A DNA stretch of 64,000 bases from Bradysia coprophila. Taxonomy: Eukaryota; Arthropoda; Insecta; Diptera; Sciaridae. Below the pieces are notes generated by a model. That model was not told the origin of the DNA, searched no databases, and was given only the letters and a program-made list of their open reading frames with translations. Location: the NCBI RefSeq assembly GCF_014529535.1, contig NW_023503670.1, forward strand, positions 620,001 through 684,000, in the 5' to 3' direction. Shown here one piece after another: positions 44,669 through 54,384 of this stretch. Every line of letters starts with the position of its first letter. The stretch's first letter is position 1. The position numbers were made by a program, and so were the translations under genes.

Positions 44669-47600
44669 ATAGTAGAGGTCCTTAGCATAAAAATAGTTCA
44701 CTTTATAGTAGAATGGTGAGCTTTGGACCAGTGATTGATATTGGTAGCCTGAGTCCAAAAAGATTAACACCCCTCAAAAAACCCCACCCCACACCCCAAC
44801 ACCCCTCACCAAAGATTTTAGTGTAAGGGTCACTTCAATGAATTATTGTGATGCGCCTGTCAATACTAGACTGTCGATATGGGGCTTAAACGAAAGGTAA
44901 AGGTTCATACTTTTTTTATATGACCAAACGCTTTTCAATTTTTCATTTTCCACATCAATTTTCCGAGCTTTCCATGAAAATCTATGAAATCTCAAATATA
45001 AAGGGTGGTGAATAAGTTAAAAAAGTTTTTGTGCACACTTCCTTCTGCAATATGGTTATCCAAAGACTTCTTCGCTAATTTGACGAAAAAAAATTAAATA
45101 ATGTGTCATAGACTTGGAGATAAGCTCAGTTTTCCACCGCCGGAAAATTTCATTGAAATACTTTTTTACATATAACTGATGAGATATGCGAGCTGTGTCA
45201 TTGAATTTGCGAGATTATCATAGGATAGTTTATTGACGCATTTATTGAACTCTAGGAGAAGTCAATACACCATTAACCTCAAGTCACCCACCTCCCACTC
45301 TCCTATTATTGAACAAATTGTAGAAAAATTTTAAAATAGAAAGCAGACTATTTTTGAACTTACAAATTTACGCTGTAAATGTTTGGAATATTGCCTGCAA
45401 TACCTTTTTCAAGTGGACAGTGGAAATAATTAAGAGTAAGTATGTAAGATACTACATTTTCAAATAAATATTGTTGTGCGATTACACTGCAAAAATGCTC
45501 CAGAGGCAGTTTCTGTCTACGTAGTAAAAATGATTTAAATGTCCCACATTCAGCAATTATCACTCACATTCCACATTATGTGGTTTAATTATTTTGATAT
45601 CATTTATGAGTCAATATGTTAGATTTACCAATCATTTTTGATCGATGCACACAGATCTTGTGATCTTTTGTACTACCCTGTCATCCTAAAAATCTTGAAT
45701 CCGTTGGACATTAGATAGTGAGATTATAGGAAGAGTGTTTTATCAAAAGCAGTAAAGTCCACCATTCTCTTAACTCTTCTAACGTAGGTAGAGGAAATAT
45801 AGTTGTCCCTTTCTGTCTCACGGTCTATATGGGCAGTGGACTTAACTGCTTTTGAAAATGGTAGATGCTTGGAGATGATTATAGCGAAGTAGAACAATCA
45901 ACTTTCTTTTAAATTTTGCCGCATCAGACCAATAAACAAAACCAACCATGGAGATGATTCCATCAAACTTTCTATGAACAAAATAATCTACTCGCATCTC
46001 CAAACATCTGGTGTACCACTAGTACCCACAGCTCATCTCAAACTAAAACCATTGCCTTACTCCAGGCGAGCAAATGGGTACGTATGACAGTCATACTATG
46101 ACTAGCTAATCTATAGGACCTTAAAAGCATACCTCGCAGTCCTAAGCAAGGCGATGGCTGACGGCATAGGTCTTCACTATTGATAGCTGGTAAGACAAGA
46201 TTGTCCCTATCATTGAAATTGACACAGCCTGTAACATTTAGTCCAGTCTTATATTTCAAAAACTAGCCTGTCCGAACGTAACGTTTCTCTGCATTGAACC
46301 AACATAACAGCCGAAGCCTGGCACAAAAGCCACTGGCGAGAGAGTGACAGAGTGTCCAGAATCAAGATAATCTAACGTATTTTGTTATGAAAATGTAGAT
46401 ACTTTTATTACGATGGGTATCAGACGAGTATTTTTGATTGTAGAGCAAATCAGATAGTAACGAGCTTCTCAATGGTAATGTTCCAATACGTCAGTTGTAA
46501 ATAAAATAAAGAGGATGTTATTAATACTTATAATTAAAAAACTTAAAAATTAAACGTGAGCTCTCGACATATGAATCTTTTAGACGCAAACACTTCCTAA
46601 TTCTTGAAGAGAATAGAAAGGGAGCTAGGCTCACCGCCACTAAATTGCAGTAGTGCTACCAGAAGCTTCATTTACAAAAGATATCAAAATAATTAAACCA
46701 GATAATGTGGTATTTATTTCTGCGTCTCAAAGGTTGGTGTCGAATAGCATCAGCTGTGTCAATTAGCATCTACTGTGTTACGTGGCTAATCGACACCAGA
46801 TGCAAATAGCATTCACTGTGTTGTCTGGTTATTCGTCACCGGTGTCAAATAGCATGCACTGTGTTGCTTGGCTATTCGCATCCGGTGTCGAACAGCCACA
46901 CAACATGCATGCAACGGTGTCGAATTGCATCGGCCTAGACAGAAACTGCCACTGCAGCATTTTTGCAGTGTAATCAAATATTCATTTGAAAATGTAGTAT
47001 CTTACATACTTACTCTTAATTATTTCCACTGTCCACTTGAAAAAGGTATTGCAGGCAATATCCCAAACATTTACAGCGTAAATTTGTAAGTTCAAAAATA
47101 GTCTGCTTTCTATTTTAAAATTTTTCTACAATTTGTTCAATAATAGGAGAGTGGGAGGTGGGTGACTTGAGGTTAATGGTGTATTGGCTTCTCCTAGAGT
47201 TCAATAAACTATCCTATGATAATCTCGCAAATTCAATGACACAGCTCGCATATTTCATCAGTTATATGTAAAAAAGTATTTCAATGAAATTTTCCGGCGG
47301 TGGAAAACTGAGCTTATCTCCAAGTCTATGACACATTATTTAATTTTTTTTCGTCAAATTAGCGAAGAAGTCATTGAAGAACCATATTGCAGAAGGAAGT
47401 ATGCACAAAAACTTTTTTAACTTATTCACCACCCTTTATATTTGAGATTTCATAGATTTTCATGGAAAACTCGGAAAATTGTTGTGGAAAATGGAAAATT
47501 GAAAAACGTTTGGTCATATAAAAAAAGTATGAACCTTTACCTTTCGTTTAAGCCCCATATCGACAGTCTAGCATTGACAGGCGCTTCACAATAATTCATT

Positions 47601-47786
47601 GAAGTGACCCTTACACTAAAATCTTTGGTGAGGGGTGTTGGGGTGTGGGGTGGGGTTTTTTGAGGGGTGTTAATCTTTTTGGACTCAGGCTACCAATATC
47701 AATCACTGGTCCAAAGCTCACCATTCTACTATAAAGTGAACTATTTTTATGACTTTTGTTCTACAAGGACCTCTACTAGTATAGAC
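44669..47786. mobile_element. 3.1-kb element with arms of about 0.95 kb
   Basis: The left arm (about 44669-45605) and right arm (about 46675-47786) are inverted copies of high identity. Shared landmarks are TAGTAGAATGGTGAGCTTTG, the C-rich run ACCCCACCCCACACCCCAAC, CTGTCGATATGGGGCTTAAA, CCGGCGGTGGAAAACTGAGC and the inner TTTAATTATTTTGATATC. About 1.07 kb of unrelated sequence with no convincing ORF lies between. The right arm is longer because of a tandem repeat at about 46735-46935. Confidence 0.85.
46735..46935 (+). repeat. Tandem repeat in right arm of the giant inverted repeat
   Basis: Three to four diverged units with GGTGTCGAATAGCAT, CACTGTGTTG and TGGCTATTCG. The left arm lacks this block, so it was gained by the right arm or lost from the left. 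Confidence 0.7.
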
Positions 47787-47831
47787 GACGACAGAATTAT
47801 AAGTAGCAAACGGCAGGCATGAATTGGTTTT

Positions 47832-48035
47832 TCATGCTTCGGGGCCGAAAATGAGGGCAATTTTTCGAATTTTCTCGGGTTTCCGGCCCTCTGCATGAAA
47901 ACTCACATGTGCACCTGTTTGGGACGGTTGATTTAAGGCACTTTCGCTTGTAAGCCTCACTTCGTTCGGCCTACAATCCGCGAAATTGCCTAAAATCAAT
48001 CGTCCAAAACAGGTACACAAATGACTATTAGCTGT
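47832..48035. mobile_element. Hairpin MITE (ATGCTTCGG family)
   Basis: TTTTTCATGCTTCGGGGCCG at the left end and AAACAGGTACACAAATGACT at the right end, with inverted GGTTGATTTAAGGCA / TGCCTAAAATCAATCGTCC arms in the right half. Confidence 0.75.
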
Positions 48036-48544
48036 TTATGCCTTGGGCAAAAATTTCTGACAAGGGATAAAAAGTTGAAAAGTTCAGTTTTCCGAAACCT
48101 TTTCGTTTTAAAGGTTTTGATCCGAGGTCAACAATCGCACGAAAACTTGAATTTTCATTTTTATCCCGAGTTTTGTAACGGATTTTACATGTTGTTTTTC
48201 CTAGTGATGTAATTCGCCACTTTCGACTCCAGGGAAAACAAAAGTATGAAAAAAAAAAAATTTCTCCCAGCTCAGTGACGAAAAGCAATACTTTCGTTGC
48301 CATAGGAAAAGAGTTGGATGTTTTAAAAGTCGTTAAAGAGGATGAAACGATTCCGGAGACTGATTGTGAAAAGTGAAATCGATGGTAAGCAAAATCTGGT
48401 CACTAAAATTAATCATACTGATTTTTATGTAAATAAAAAAAAAAATCGTTATTAAACTTTTATTTTGTTTATTTAAATATGCGAAAAAAAGGCTGCTCAC
48501 AATGACGCAGCCCGTAAAAAAACGATCTTTTCAAAAATCAAAGG

Positions 48545-51500
48545 TTACAAAACATAAAAATCATCTACTCTATCCGTTCCCAAAGTCCCCAAAATACACG
48601 CAGCGTTGCCTCTTTGTATCGCAATTGAAATTTTCTGCAATAAATAATCCATTGATCGCGGTTCCCCTGAAGTGGCCTTTATAATTTTTCCTAATTTCTC
48701 AATGAATTTCTTTGTTTCAGGTCCCATACAGCCTAAAGTCTCGAAAGCTAGAGGAGTAAACAAATAATTTTCTTTTAAACGCTTATAATGATTGTGTTTA
48801 AATCTTTCTGCGTTGTCCGCAATCGACCGCTGTTTCTTGCTAGATTCATTAATGTATGAAGGCGCCAATGTATCTCTTATGGTTACATCCCAAATAAGAG
48901 ATTTACCATGACTCCATGGAATCAGTGTCATTCCATCAGGTCTTTTACCATCATCTCTAGACATACCTGGCGGTTGTAACATGGTTGGAAATCCTGCTGA
49001 AGAAAATGCATGAGAAAAAACTTTGTTGACTTCATCATGCGCAGCAATTTTTTTAATTTTCATTTTGCATGATAAGCCGTGTAAGCCATCCTTTTGAACC
49101 ATTCCACCACAAACACACTTATGTTCCTCGCATAAACCAGAACCTAAACGAAGACCAACAGCAATTCTAGCAGAGTTGTTATCCAATAGCAAACCCAATT
49201 GGCTCGATGGAACTACTTGCAACCACTTTGAAGATTCTTTGGTTGATGATGCAAGTAGTCTTGCACGAGCAACAGGTTCGCTGGAGTCAAACATCTCATC
49301 GAATTTACTCTTAATCATCGGCAGATCCCAATTCTTTTGCTTCTTCTTCTTCTCGTCACCTTCTGGAACAAAATCTCGAGGTATTTCCTCAATTAATTCC
49401 AAAACACTAGTTTCGATTACCTGAAAACTAAACTTTCTCAATATCTCACTCGACAGTTCTAAAGTAGAATAAACAGACGACAGATAAGCTGGCATCGCAA
49501 TATCCTCAACTTTCCTAACACCTATACCTCCAAAGCTTAAAGGAAGAGAAGCCTGGTCCCAAGAAAAATCAGACATCTTCACATTCGCAATGGCTTCGAG
49601 AGTTGAACGGAAAATCTCGTCAACAGCTCTCAAGCGATCACCTAACAAAAACGCCTTCGAAGAACGCAACAAATAATTAAACCTAGAACTACCGAGAGAC
49701 TTCCTAAAAACACACAAAGCAGGATGAACATCCATCAAAGTTAAACGATCACACATCAACTTGATAGATTCAACTTTTGCTGAAAACATCCTTTCTAAAC
49801 CTAACTCAAAAACAGGCGAGCCCAACATCTCCAACGAAGACTCATCAACCCGCTTAATCCCTGGTAACAATGACGAAATCTCAGAGTACATATGAGCCGC
49901 TTCACCTTCACTAGCACTCACAAAAAAGACTTCACACTTCTTAGCATTCAAAGGCAACCCTGACAAATCACAAAATTCTAAAATCTTCCTAATATCCCCC
50001 AATACTACAGAAAGCACGTCACCAATACTACCATCATCTAAATACCAACCATTCAACCTTGCATCTAATGAATGCGTCATCTTCATAATACCTATGCAGA
50101 AACCGGGAGGTCCCAAAGGATCTCCTTGTTGAAACCCTCTTCTTGAAAGCAGAGTTTCATCAAGAAAATAAAGATTAGAAAAATGTCTATAAGACTGTTG
50201 CATTAAAGCCAACAACTCAGGACAAACGTCTCTAACCTCACCTAGCATGAACTTCCTAAACAACATATTGAAAGCATTACCGAAATCGAACTTAACCAAG
50301 GCCATCGGCTTGTCATGCTGAACTGTACAAAACCGACGAACTGCATGAACCAACGCTTCTGCACCTCCCGGAACACCAAACCCAAACTGAACAGGCTTTA
50401 ACTTCTTAACTAAACTATCTCTGACATTACAACAAGCCACCTTTCCTGCCAAACGTCTCCAAACTATCCCTACTGCAATTGGCCTAACATCGTCTTCACC
50501 TTTCATAAGGGCAGTCAACGAAGCCCCGAAAAATATCTTACACACGTCCTGTTGAACCTTCCCACGCTTAATAACATCCGTCAAAGAAGCTATTGCCTTC
50601 AACAACCGATTCCCAAAATCACCACAAGTAAAAGAAACTAAATCCTTCAAATGTCGGGGCCTCAAACCACCTATTCCCCCTGAAGAACTCAACGGGAAGC
50701 TTCTAATAGCACCCAAAACATCCTTAACATCAGTAGCCTGCAAATTACTATCTAACTTTACCTCCTCAAAAACCTCACCATTATCATCCGGATGCTTGCC
50801 CTTTAACTTAGTCACAGTCTCTATTGACTGAGGCGCTACTGACTCACTCGAGCACAAAACTCTAACAGCTCCTTTAACATCTCCCTCACCAACCTTCCTA
50901 GTCGCAACCTTCACAACAACACTGTCCCTATCAACAACCTTACTAACAACAAATGGAACACTAGCGTCATTCAAAACATCCGTCAACGCCTTGACAACAT
51001 CTACACAGTTCCTAAAAACACCCAGATTATGCCTGATCACATTAATACCACCTTTGCCCTTCGACCTATTATTCAGAACAATATAAGGGAAAGCAAGCAA
51101 CCTCATCCATGATTCTACATCATTTCTCTTCACTAACCTTTCAACCACCGCAGCTAACTCTTGACAAACCACAATCCTTACAGATTTCTGAATAATTCTC
51201 GTCAAAGGAACTGAGAGCCTACACCTATTAAGAAGAACTCCAAAGTCTTCCAAACACTCTGATGAACCTACTTTTCCCGACGAACCCGAAAAACCGTCAA
51301 CACCTACTGACGGATTAACAACATCACTAACGCCCTTATGTCTAGCCATATGCACTTTCAGACCACGAGCATTCTTAGCTAAGAAACCACAAGCACTACA
51401 AACTACCCTATCAGAAACAACTTCTTCAGAAGAAAAATCTAAAGCAGAGACTGCAACTTTCCCCTTACACTTTCTATCTAACCGACCTCGAACCGGTCGA

Positions 51501-51745
51501 CCAACATCAACATCCTTATTCAGCGAAGAAAACACTTTCTGACACTTAGCAACCGGACAATACCAATCATTACCATTAACCAATGAATTGGCACCATCAT
51601 CATTAACTAAATTACATTTACGGTGATACCATTTTCCGCATCCTGCACAGAAAATCCAGTTTTCAATGTTTTCATCATTTTCATCCACCAAACATAAACA
51701 AATGCAATCTGAAAGTTGTGGTTGACCACTTGAAGTTTGGCCCAT
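48545..51745 (-). CDS. Reverse transcriptase with N-terminal PHD finger and restriction-like endonuclease
   Basis: An intact 1066-codon frame, ATG at 51745. Parts in order: PHD-type zinc finger (about residues 14-68, with IFCAGCGKWYHRKC and WYCPVAKC); C2H2 finger (116-136, CSACGFLAKN...HMARH); reverse transcriptase (about 340-650) with SSGGIGGLRP, motif A VKFDFGNAFN (D487), GDPLGP (541-546) and catalytic YLDD (568-571); C-terminal Cys/His knuckle (about 877-893) and a PD-(D/E)xK-like endonuclease with RPDG (935-938) and WDVT (952-955). This is the order of target-primed non-LTR retrotransposons of the R2/NeSL/Utopia kind, but those usually have other N-terminal fingers. It is either a whole, possibly live single-ORF element or a captured gene. 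No internal stop, no LTRs, no clear poly(A) tail or target duplication was seen. From about 49400 to 51700 the coding strand is strongly G/T-rich, unlike its 3' part and neighbours. Confidence 0.85.
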   Translation of the reverse strand: MGQTSSGQPQLSDCICLCLVDENDENIENWIFCAGCGKWYHRKCNLVNDDGANSLVNGNDWYCPVAKCQKVFSSLNKDVDVGRPVRGRLDRKCKGKVAVSALDFSSEEVVSDRVVCSACGFLAKNARGLKVHMARHKGVSDVVNPSVGVDGFSGSSGKVGSSECLEDFGVLLNRCRLSVPLTRIIQKSVRIVVCQELAAVVERLVKRNDVESWMRLLAFPYIVLNNRSKGKGGINVIRHNLGVFRNCVDVVKALTDVLNDASVPFVVSKVVDRDSVVVKVATRKVGEGDVKGAVRVLCSSESVAPQSIETVTKLKGKHPDDNGEVFEEVKLDSNLQATDVKDVLGAIRSFPLSSSGGIGGLRPRHLKDLVSFTCGDFGNRLLKAIASLTDVIKRGKVQQDVCKIFFGASLTALMKGEDDVRPIAVGIVWRRLAGKVACCNVRDSLVKKLKPVQFGFGVPGGAEALVHAVRRFCTVQHDKPMALVKFDFGNAFNMLFRKFMLGEVRDVCPELLALMQQSYRHFSNLYFLDETLLSRRGFQQGDPLGPPGFCIGIMKMTHSLDARLNGWYLDDGSIGDVLSVVLGDIRKILEFCDLSGLPLNAKKCEVFFVSASEGEAAHMYSEISSLLPGIKRVDESSLEMLGSPVFELGLERMFSAKVESIKLMCDRLTLMDVHPALCVFRKSLGSSRFNYLLRSSKAFLLGDRLRAVDEIFRSTLEAIANVKMSDFSWDQASLPLSFGGIGVRKVEDIAMPAYLSSVYSTLELSSEILRKFSFQVIETSVLELIEEIPRDFVPEGDEKKKKQKNWDLPMIKSKFDEMFDSSEPVARARLLASSTKESSKWLQVVPSSQLGLLLDNNSARIAVGLRLGSGLCEEHKCVCGGMVQKDGLHGLSCKMKIKKIAAHDEVNKVFSHAFSSAGFPTMLQPPGMSRDDGKRPDGMTLIPWSHGKSLIWDVTIRDTLAPSYINESSKKQRSIADNAERFKHNHYKRLKENYLFTPLAFETLGCMGPETKKFIEKLGKIIKATSGEPRSMDYLLQKISIAIQRGNAACILGTLGTDRVDDFYVL

Positions 51746-52256
51746 GATTCCACCAAAATTAGATAATTGTAATCAAATATTTTTATGAAAATACGGGCGC
51801 TGTGTTATTTTGTCCAATTTCCAGCCTTACAAATTATTTATTTTTGTTTTTATCCAAACAAAAACTGAATTCTTCTTAAATTTTTAGGCAGAGCAAAAAT
51901 TGTACGTCTTTTCAATTTCAAAGCCTCCTTATATTATTAAACTTAATTAATGGCAAAAGGAAATGTGCCATTTACATAATTAAACTTGTCTCAACAATGA
52001 TCTAGTCTGTATGTAAATTACTCTGATTCCCAAAATGGTTCAATGTGAGATTTTGTATCATTAAGGTTTTTTTTTGTCAAAACTACATGTGAAGGCAGGA
52101 TTTATTGCTTCTTAACAAATACAAATTTAATAAAGAAAATGATGATGCCGAATATAATAATCAAATGGTCGACATTTTTCTGGAAGATGGTTTTTACACA
52201 TCTCCTGTTATTTAGATACTTTATAAAATTTCGTAAAACTGAACGATATCATTTAC

Positions 52257-52456
52257 AATAGTTATTTGTGTATCTGTTTTGGACGATTGTTTTTAGGCAA
52301 TTTCGCGAGTTGTAGCCCGAACGAAGTGAGGGCTACATGCGAAAGTGCCTAAAATCAATCGTCCAAAACAGATACTCAAAAAAATTTTCATGTAAGGGGT
52401 CGAAAACCCGAGAAAAATCTCGAAACTCCCTCATTTTCGGCCCCGACACATGAAAA
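52257..52456. mobile_element. Hairpin MITE, best-preserved family member
   Basis: AATAGTTATTTGTGTATCTG start. A hairpin of GGACGATTGTTTTTAGGCAA paired with GTGCCTAAAATCAATCGTCC flanks GTAGCCCGAACGAAGTGAGG. The right half has CATGTAAGGGGTCGAAAACC and CGGCCCCGACACATGAAAAG. Confidence 0.8.
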
Positions 52457-53620
52457 GTAATATAATTATCTTTCATAACGCAGGCGAGAAAACAGTCATT
52501 TTCTTACCTCCGCTGAAACTTCGAAAGCGGTTACTGTTGAAAACTTTGTGTTCTGGTCACAAACAACACCATGGAAATGCACTTTCCAACTTTTTTTTTC
52601 CTCGTAGAACAAATAGCTATTTCATGGGTGCAGCGTGAATAACCTTATTTTCTTAACTATTCAGGTTAGAAAATTTTTATTTTCTCTACTCTTATTCTCC
52701 TGTTTGAGGAAACATTTTTATCTGCCTAGATTCTATGCCCTAGAACAATAATAATTTTTTCTCGGTATTTATATACGTTCTCGGCAGATAAAAAAGTGTA
52801 TACACCTCTTTCCAAAATTGTTATCTTGACGTGTGGTCACTACAGTTCTCGCCTTCGGCTCAACCACCAATGCCCACACGTCTCGATAACAACTTTGGTA
52901 AGAAGTGCATAATCTTATATTATTATTCCTTGAACTATCACTTTGTTTTTTGTTTAAATGTAACAAATTGATATGTTCCTTTCGTTAATAAAAACGCTTA
53001 AGCTTGTTTCGCAGTCACTCAGTTTAAAAAAACTTTACGTACGGACTGTTATCAGTAGAGCGAGAAGATCGACGACCAGTTAACATTATAACTTACTTTG
53101 CAGGACATGTCACTATATTTTCACATTATTAGCAGGCGCCTTTCAATAATAGCATTTTTCCTTTTATAAAGACTATTTGCAGGTGAAATGGCCTGTCAAT
53201 AGCATCTACGATTTTTGACGCATACCGCAAGCCCAGGTTAAGTAAGTGGTCTGAATTTCAATTTCTTCTCTCCCGTCATAAAAGTCTATGATCTCTGTTT
53301 TCATTGTTTTTTGTTTAGTGAAGTGACGAACGACTCTTAAAAATTCATTTATGCACTTCGCTGCGAAAACTGAACTTTTTCATGCGTGATTTGGGTGGCG
53401 ATCGAAGGGTCTTTTTTTCTCTGGTTTTCTATGTTTTACTTTTCACCACTAGTTGTGAAATGGATTTTCGTATATGCTTTTCATCACTAGTGATGAAATG
53501 GATTTACTTTTCACCACTCCTTCTGAACCATTAACCGTAAATAAAAATTCTGCCCTGACCAAATTTCGAACCACCGACACCGAAACCCAATGCTTATCGA
53601 GCAACACCTCTAACCATTCC

Positions 53621-53845
53621 AAGGCTGTATACTTGGGGAGGTCACGCAAATACAGATACGCGGGTTACACACCACAGTTGATGATAAAATGGCCGATTTC
53701 ATACAAAAATTCACCTACTCTGATGATTCTCGTCGTCTTGATGATGTGGTGAATTTTTTGTATATTTAAAGTCATCAGAAGTGGTGTGTTCCCGCGTATC
53801 TAATAAAATGGCGGTCTGCATGACCTCCCCAAAGTATACAGCCTT
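53621..53845. mobile_element. Fold-back MITE with AAGGCTGTATACTT ends
   Basis: Inverted ends AAGGCTGTATACTTGGGGAG / CTCCCCAAAGTATACAGCCTT. Further matching around ATACGCGGG and CACCAC/GTGGTG in the middle. No coding capacity. Confidence 0.8.
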
Positions 53846-54384
53846 GTTACCATTCGGCTATTGAGATAAATAATCGCAGTGAACCATTTTTTGAAGCGTA
53901 TACATAAATGCAGTCTACTTGATCGTTCATACAATATTTCGTTGATACAGTAGAATGTATGTTAAAGGGGTAGAGTTATGTTTTGCATTTCAAAAGTTCA
54001 TTTTTCGCTGCTTGTTGCAGAAAACGTTGTATGCTCGCTTCGCTCGTTCAATAACATCACATCTAGTGACAAAAACTACCACTTTTCGCAACTAGTTGCA
54101 TAAATTACTATTACATTTGTTGAATATTTTGATGATGTTCACTTTTCTTTTATTCTCGCCTCAGGCTATGTGAACACTAAAGTTTATCCATTACGTTTTT
54201 AAAGAAAAAATAATGTTCGAAATTCGAAAGAGAGGCGTCATTGATTGTCAAAAAGAATAAAAAAAGAAAAAGGTCGCCATCGTCAGTTTCATGTTATTGC
54301 GTCAGTTTTATCAGAAAAACCTTTAATAAAAGACTAGAGAATTTATCAAAATATAGATCACATTATCACGGAAATAATTTGCTA

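Larger units (their letters stand above)
44004..48544. other. Gene-free stretch with giant inverted repeat
   Basis: 44004-44660 is the sHSP 3' flank, with no feature recognised. 44669-47786 is the large inverted repeat. 47832-48035 is a hairpin-family member. 48036-48544 shows no gene; it may include the 3' tail of the retroelement ORF that ends at 48545. Confidence 0.55.
51746..54384. other. Intergenic between retroelement ORF and MBD-R2
   Basis: No gene recognised. It contains a hairpin-family MITE (52257-52456), a fold-back MITE (53621-53845), and short GAAATGGATTT repeats near 53455-53515. The MBD-R2 promoter and 5' UTR should lie in about 54000-54384. Confidence 0.5.

Noticed and set aside
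46038..46259. 73-residue minus-strand frame in the centre of the giant inverted repeat
   Set aside because: I could not link it to any transposase or polymerase family, and its length is what chance allows.
54241..54384. N-terminal extension of the MBD-R2 frame (48 codons)
   Set aside because: There is no ATG at its start, it is Lys-rich with no family likeness, and the THAP domain begins right at the ATG at 54385.
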